DNA of 64,000 bases from Bacillota bacterium (lineage in GTDB: Bacteria > Bacillota_A > Clostridia > Lachnospirales > Lachnospiraceae), in contig JAEYMU010000053.1 of the NCBI GenBank assembly GCA_023407175.1, forward strand, positions 620,001 to 684,000, written 5' to 3'. This document shows, piece after piece, positions 62,906 to 64,000 of this stretch (position 1 is the first letter of the stretch; each line of letters opens with the position of its first letter). The notes under the pieces were generated by a model that was given only the letters and a program-made list of their open reading frames with translations, made no database searches and was not told the DNA's origin. The position numbers and the translations under genes were made by a program.

Positions 62906-64000
62906 TTATATTTGCTTTACCATCCGGGCAGGAGGAAGCTTGACCAGACTATATACCGGTATGATACCTACAATTATATTAACTGCGTACAAAAAGGCAA
63001 TTAAAAATCCTGCTGCCGTCCAGGGATATATGATATTAAGCTGCAGAGAGGGAATTCCCGCTACATATCTTATAGCACCGCTTAAAATCAGCACTACCGG
63101 CAGTACGGTACAGCTTGTGAGTATGAGAAGCTCCAGAAGAAAGGAGGCCAGTATACTTCCCCCGGTGATACCCATCAGCCGGTACACGGAGATTTCCTGC
63201 ACCCTCTTCATTGCGTTGGACTTCATCGTAAAGAACAGCATCAGCAGGGACAGGGTAAAAATCACAAAGGTTACAATCAGGCGGGCCTTCCGGTAAGTGG
63301 AATTCAATTTTTCAAACTCTGTAATTTCCTCCTGGGCTACAGCACTTACCTTCATTTCCACAAAAGCTCCATCAGAGTCTCCCTGACTTTTTGTAAAATA
63401 ATCAAGAATATCGGCGTAACTGCTTTCCCCGGCATAAATATTGAACTTTCCTACCGACAGGATTGCATCATCCAGACGGCTCCTGTAATACTTGTCATCA
63501 ACAATAAAATCCACACCAAAGTCGTCCGAATATGTTCCGGCCACCCGATACCTGTGGTTTGCTGCAAAATAATAATACTGCTCCTCCTCTATGTCATAAA
63601 ATACATCACTCATGAACTGCCCGCTGTCTTCAAATTCAGCCTGGGGTACAAGAGCCTCATCCTCGGAAAGCGTAATATCATCATATTGCTCCGGATATGC
63701 CGCCTGAAGCTGCTGCAGGGAGGCTATGGACACCGTTTTATAAAAAAGGGAAAGTCCCATATATTTATCGATATATACGGTCGGATTATCCAAAGAGCAG
63801 ATACCTACAATCGTCATAGGCTGTTCTTCACCGTTCCACGTCAGCTTAAGCTCCAGAAAATCTGAGGTATCGGGAAATAATTGCTTTAATATACTGTCAG
63901 ATCGATAAAATTTGTCAAGCAGCCACCGGTCAATTACGATTTCATTTCTCGTTGTCGGCATGCGTCCACAGATGATATCCTTTGCCTGGATATGCTCCAG
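62906..64000 (-). CDS. Fused ABC ATPase-permease, third paralogue (cut by window end)
   Basis: Only the C-terminal ~365 residues are in the window; the frame stays open to 64000. Just inside the edge EHIQAKDIICGRMPTTRNE matches [19 protein letters not shown] of the gene at 58034-60472, so it is its paralogue. Visible parts are the extracellular domain and three helices with the end PPARMVKQI ([10 protein letters not shown] in the paralogue). The ATPase part must lie to the right. It ends 117 nt ahead of the next ABC gene, so operon membership is likely. Confidence 0.8.
   Translation of the reverse strand: MEHIQAKDIICGRMPTTRNEIVIDRWLLDKFYRSDSILKQLFPDTSDFLELKLTWNGEEQPMTIVGICSLDNPTVYIDKYMGLSLFYKTVSIASLQQLQAAYPEQYDDITLSEDEALVPQAEFEDSGQFMSDVFYDIEEEQYYYFAANHRYRVAGTYSDDFGVDFIVDDKYYRSRLDDAILSVGKFNIYAGESSYADILDYFTKSQGDSDGAFVEMKVSAVAQEEITEFEKLNSTYRKARLIVTFVIFTLSLLMLFFTMKSNAMKRVQEISVYRLMGITGGSILASFLLELLILTSCTVLPVVLILSGAIRYVAGIPSLQLNIIYPWTAAGFLIAFLYAVNIIVGIIPVYSLVKLPPARMVKQI

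Overview
The window (about 42-45% G+C by eye) looks like a chromosome segment of an anaerobic, polysaccharide-degrading member of the Clostridia, most probably Lachnospiraceae (Lachnoclostridium/Anaerocolumna-like). Reasons: FeoAB with a DtxR-type regulator, PPi-type phosphofructokinase, a ferredoxin-tailed aldo/keto reductase, NHLM/NHLP-type export ABC proteins, lipoproteins with low-complexity spacers, and secreted GH5 mannanase and pullulanase. This placement is inference from gene content; no rRNA, tRNA or CRISPR array is visible.

Layout. 1-4.4 kb: a TetR-type divergent control region, then an operon of a class III aminotransferase, a two-domain class II aldolase and an MFS transporter. 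4.5-7.3 kb: a DJ-1/PfpI protein and a pair of 23S rRNA methyltransferase-like genes resembling AviRa and AviRb (orthosomycin resistance). 7.5-9.5 kb: a propeller-like lipoprotein and a lipoprotein beta-mannanase. 9.8-12.6 kb: a three-gene ABC-2 exporter preceded by a promoter, a 21-codon leader ORF and three mutually exclusive RNA hairpins, a textbook-shaped attenuator. 12.7-12.9 kb: a 200-bp foldback element. 13.2-19.1 kb: PPi-PFK, a TSUP permease, a 26-aa basic protein, DUF503, a YcaQ-like glycosylase, TruA and an aldo/keto reductase. 19.1-24.7 kb: three exported or membrane proteins (DUF3160, VCBS/SH3, VCBS). 25-26.5 kb: a phosphoesterase and a CBS protein. 26.6-32.6 kb: GH2 beta-galactosidase and a solute-binding/VWA fusion with a membrane coiled-coil partner. 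32.8-39.8 kb: UppP, two YibE/F proteins, DtxR-FeoA-FeoB and a DUF368 (PopT-like) protein.

39.9-51.1 kb is the most striking part: one minus-strand operon that combines a complete partner-switching module (STAS protein, RsbW-like ATPase, membrane-bound SpoIIE/PP2C phosphatase), a MATE transporter fused to a second RsbW-like ATPase, a GNAT and a DUF2156 acyltransferase-like protein, and the NHLM peptidase/ABC export machinery with a strongly reduced HlyD-like protein. No sigma factor and no peptide precursor are seen in it. My inference is that phosphorylation of the STAS protein controls transport activity or transporter assembly rather than a sigma factor.

51.4-54.2 kb: a MurD-like ligase overlapping a MurL-like epimerase, the alternative L-Glu route into peptidoglycan. 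54.6-58 kb: a membrane-anchored type I pullulanase and a small Cys-rich DUF6171 protein. 58-64 kb: three tandem fused ABC ATPase-permease proteins, the last cut by the window end.

Non-coding highlights: a ~78-bp double-hairpin repeat in four copies, one of which encodes the C-terminal tail of the PP2C phosphatase; a 37-bp promoter-like repeat in two copies; and GCCGC/GCGGC hairpins set 15-18 nt ahead of three consecutive start codons in the NHLM operon.
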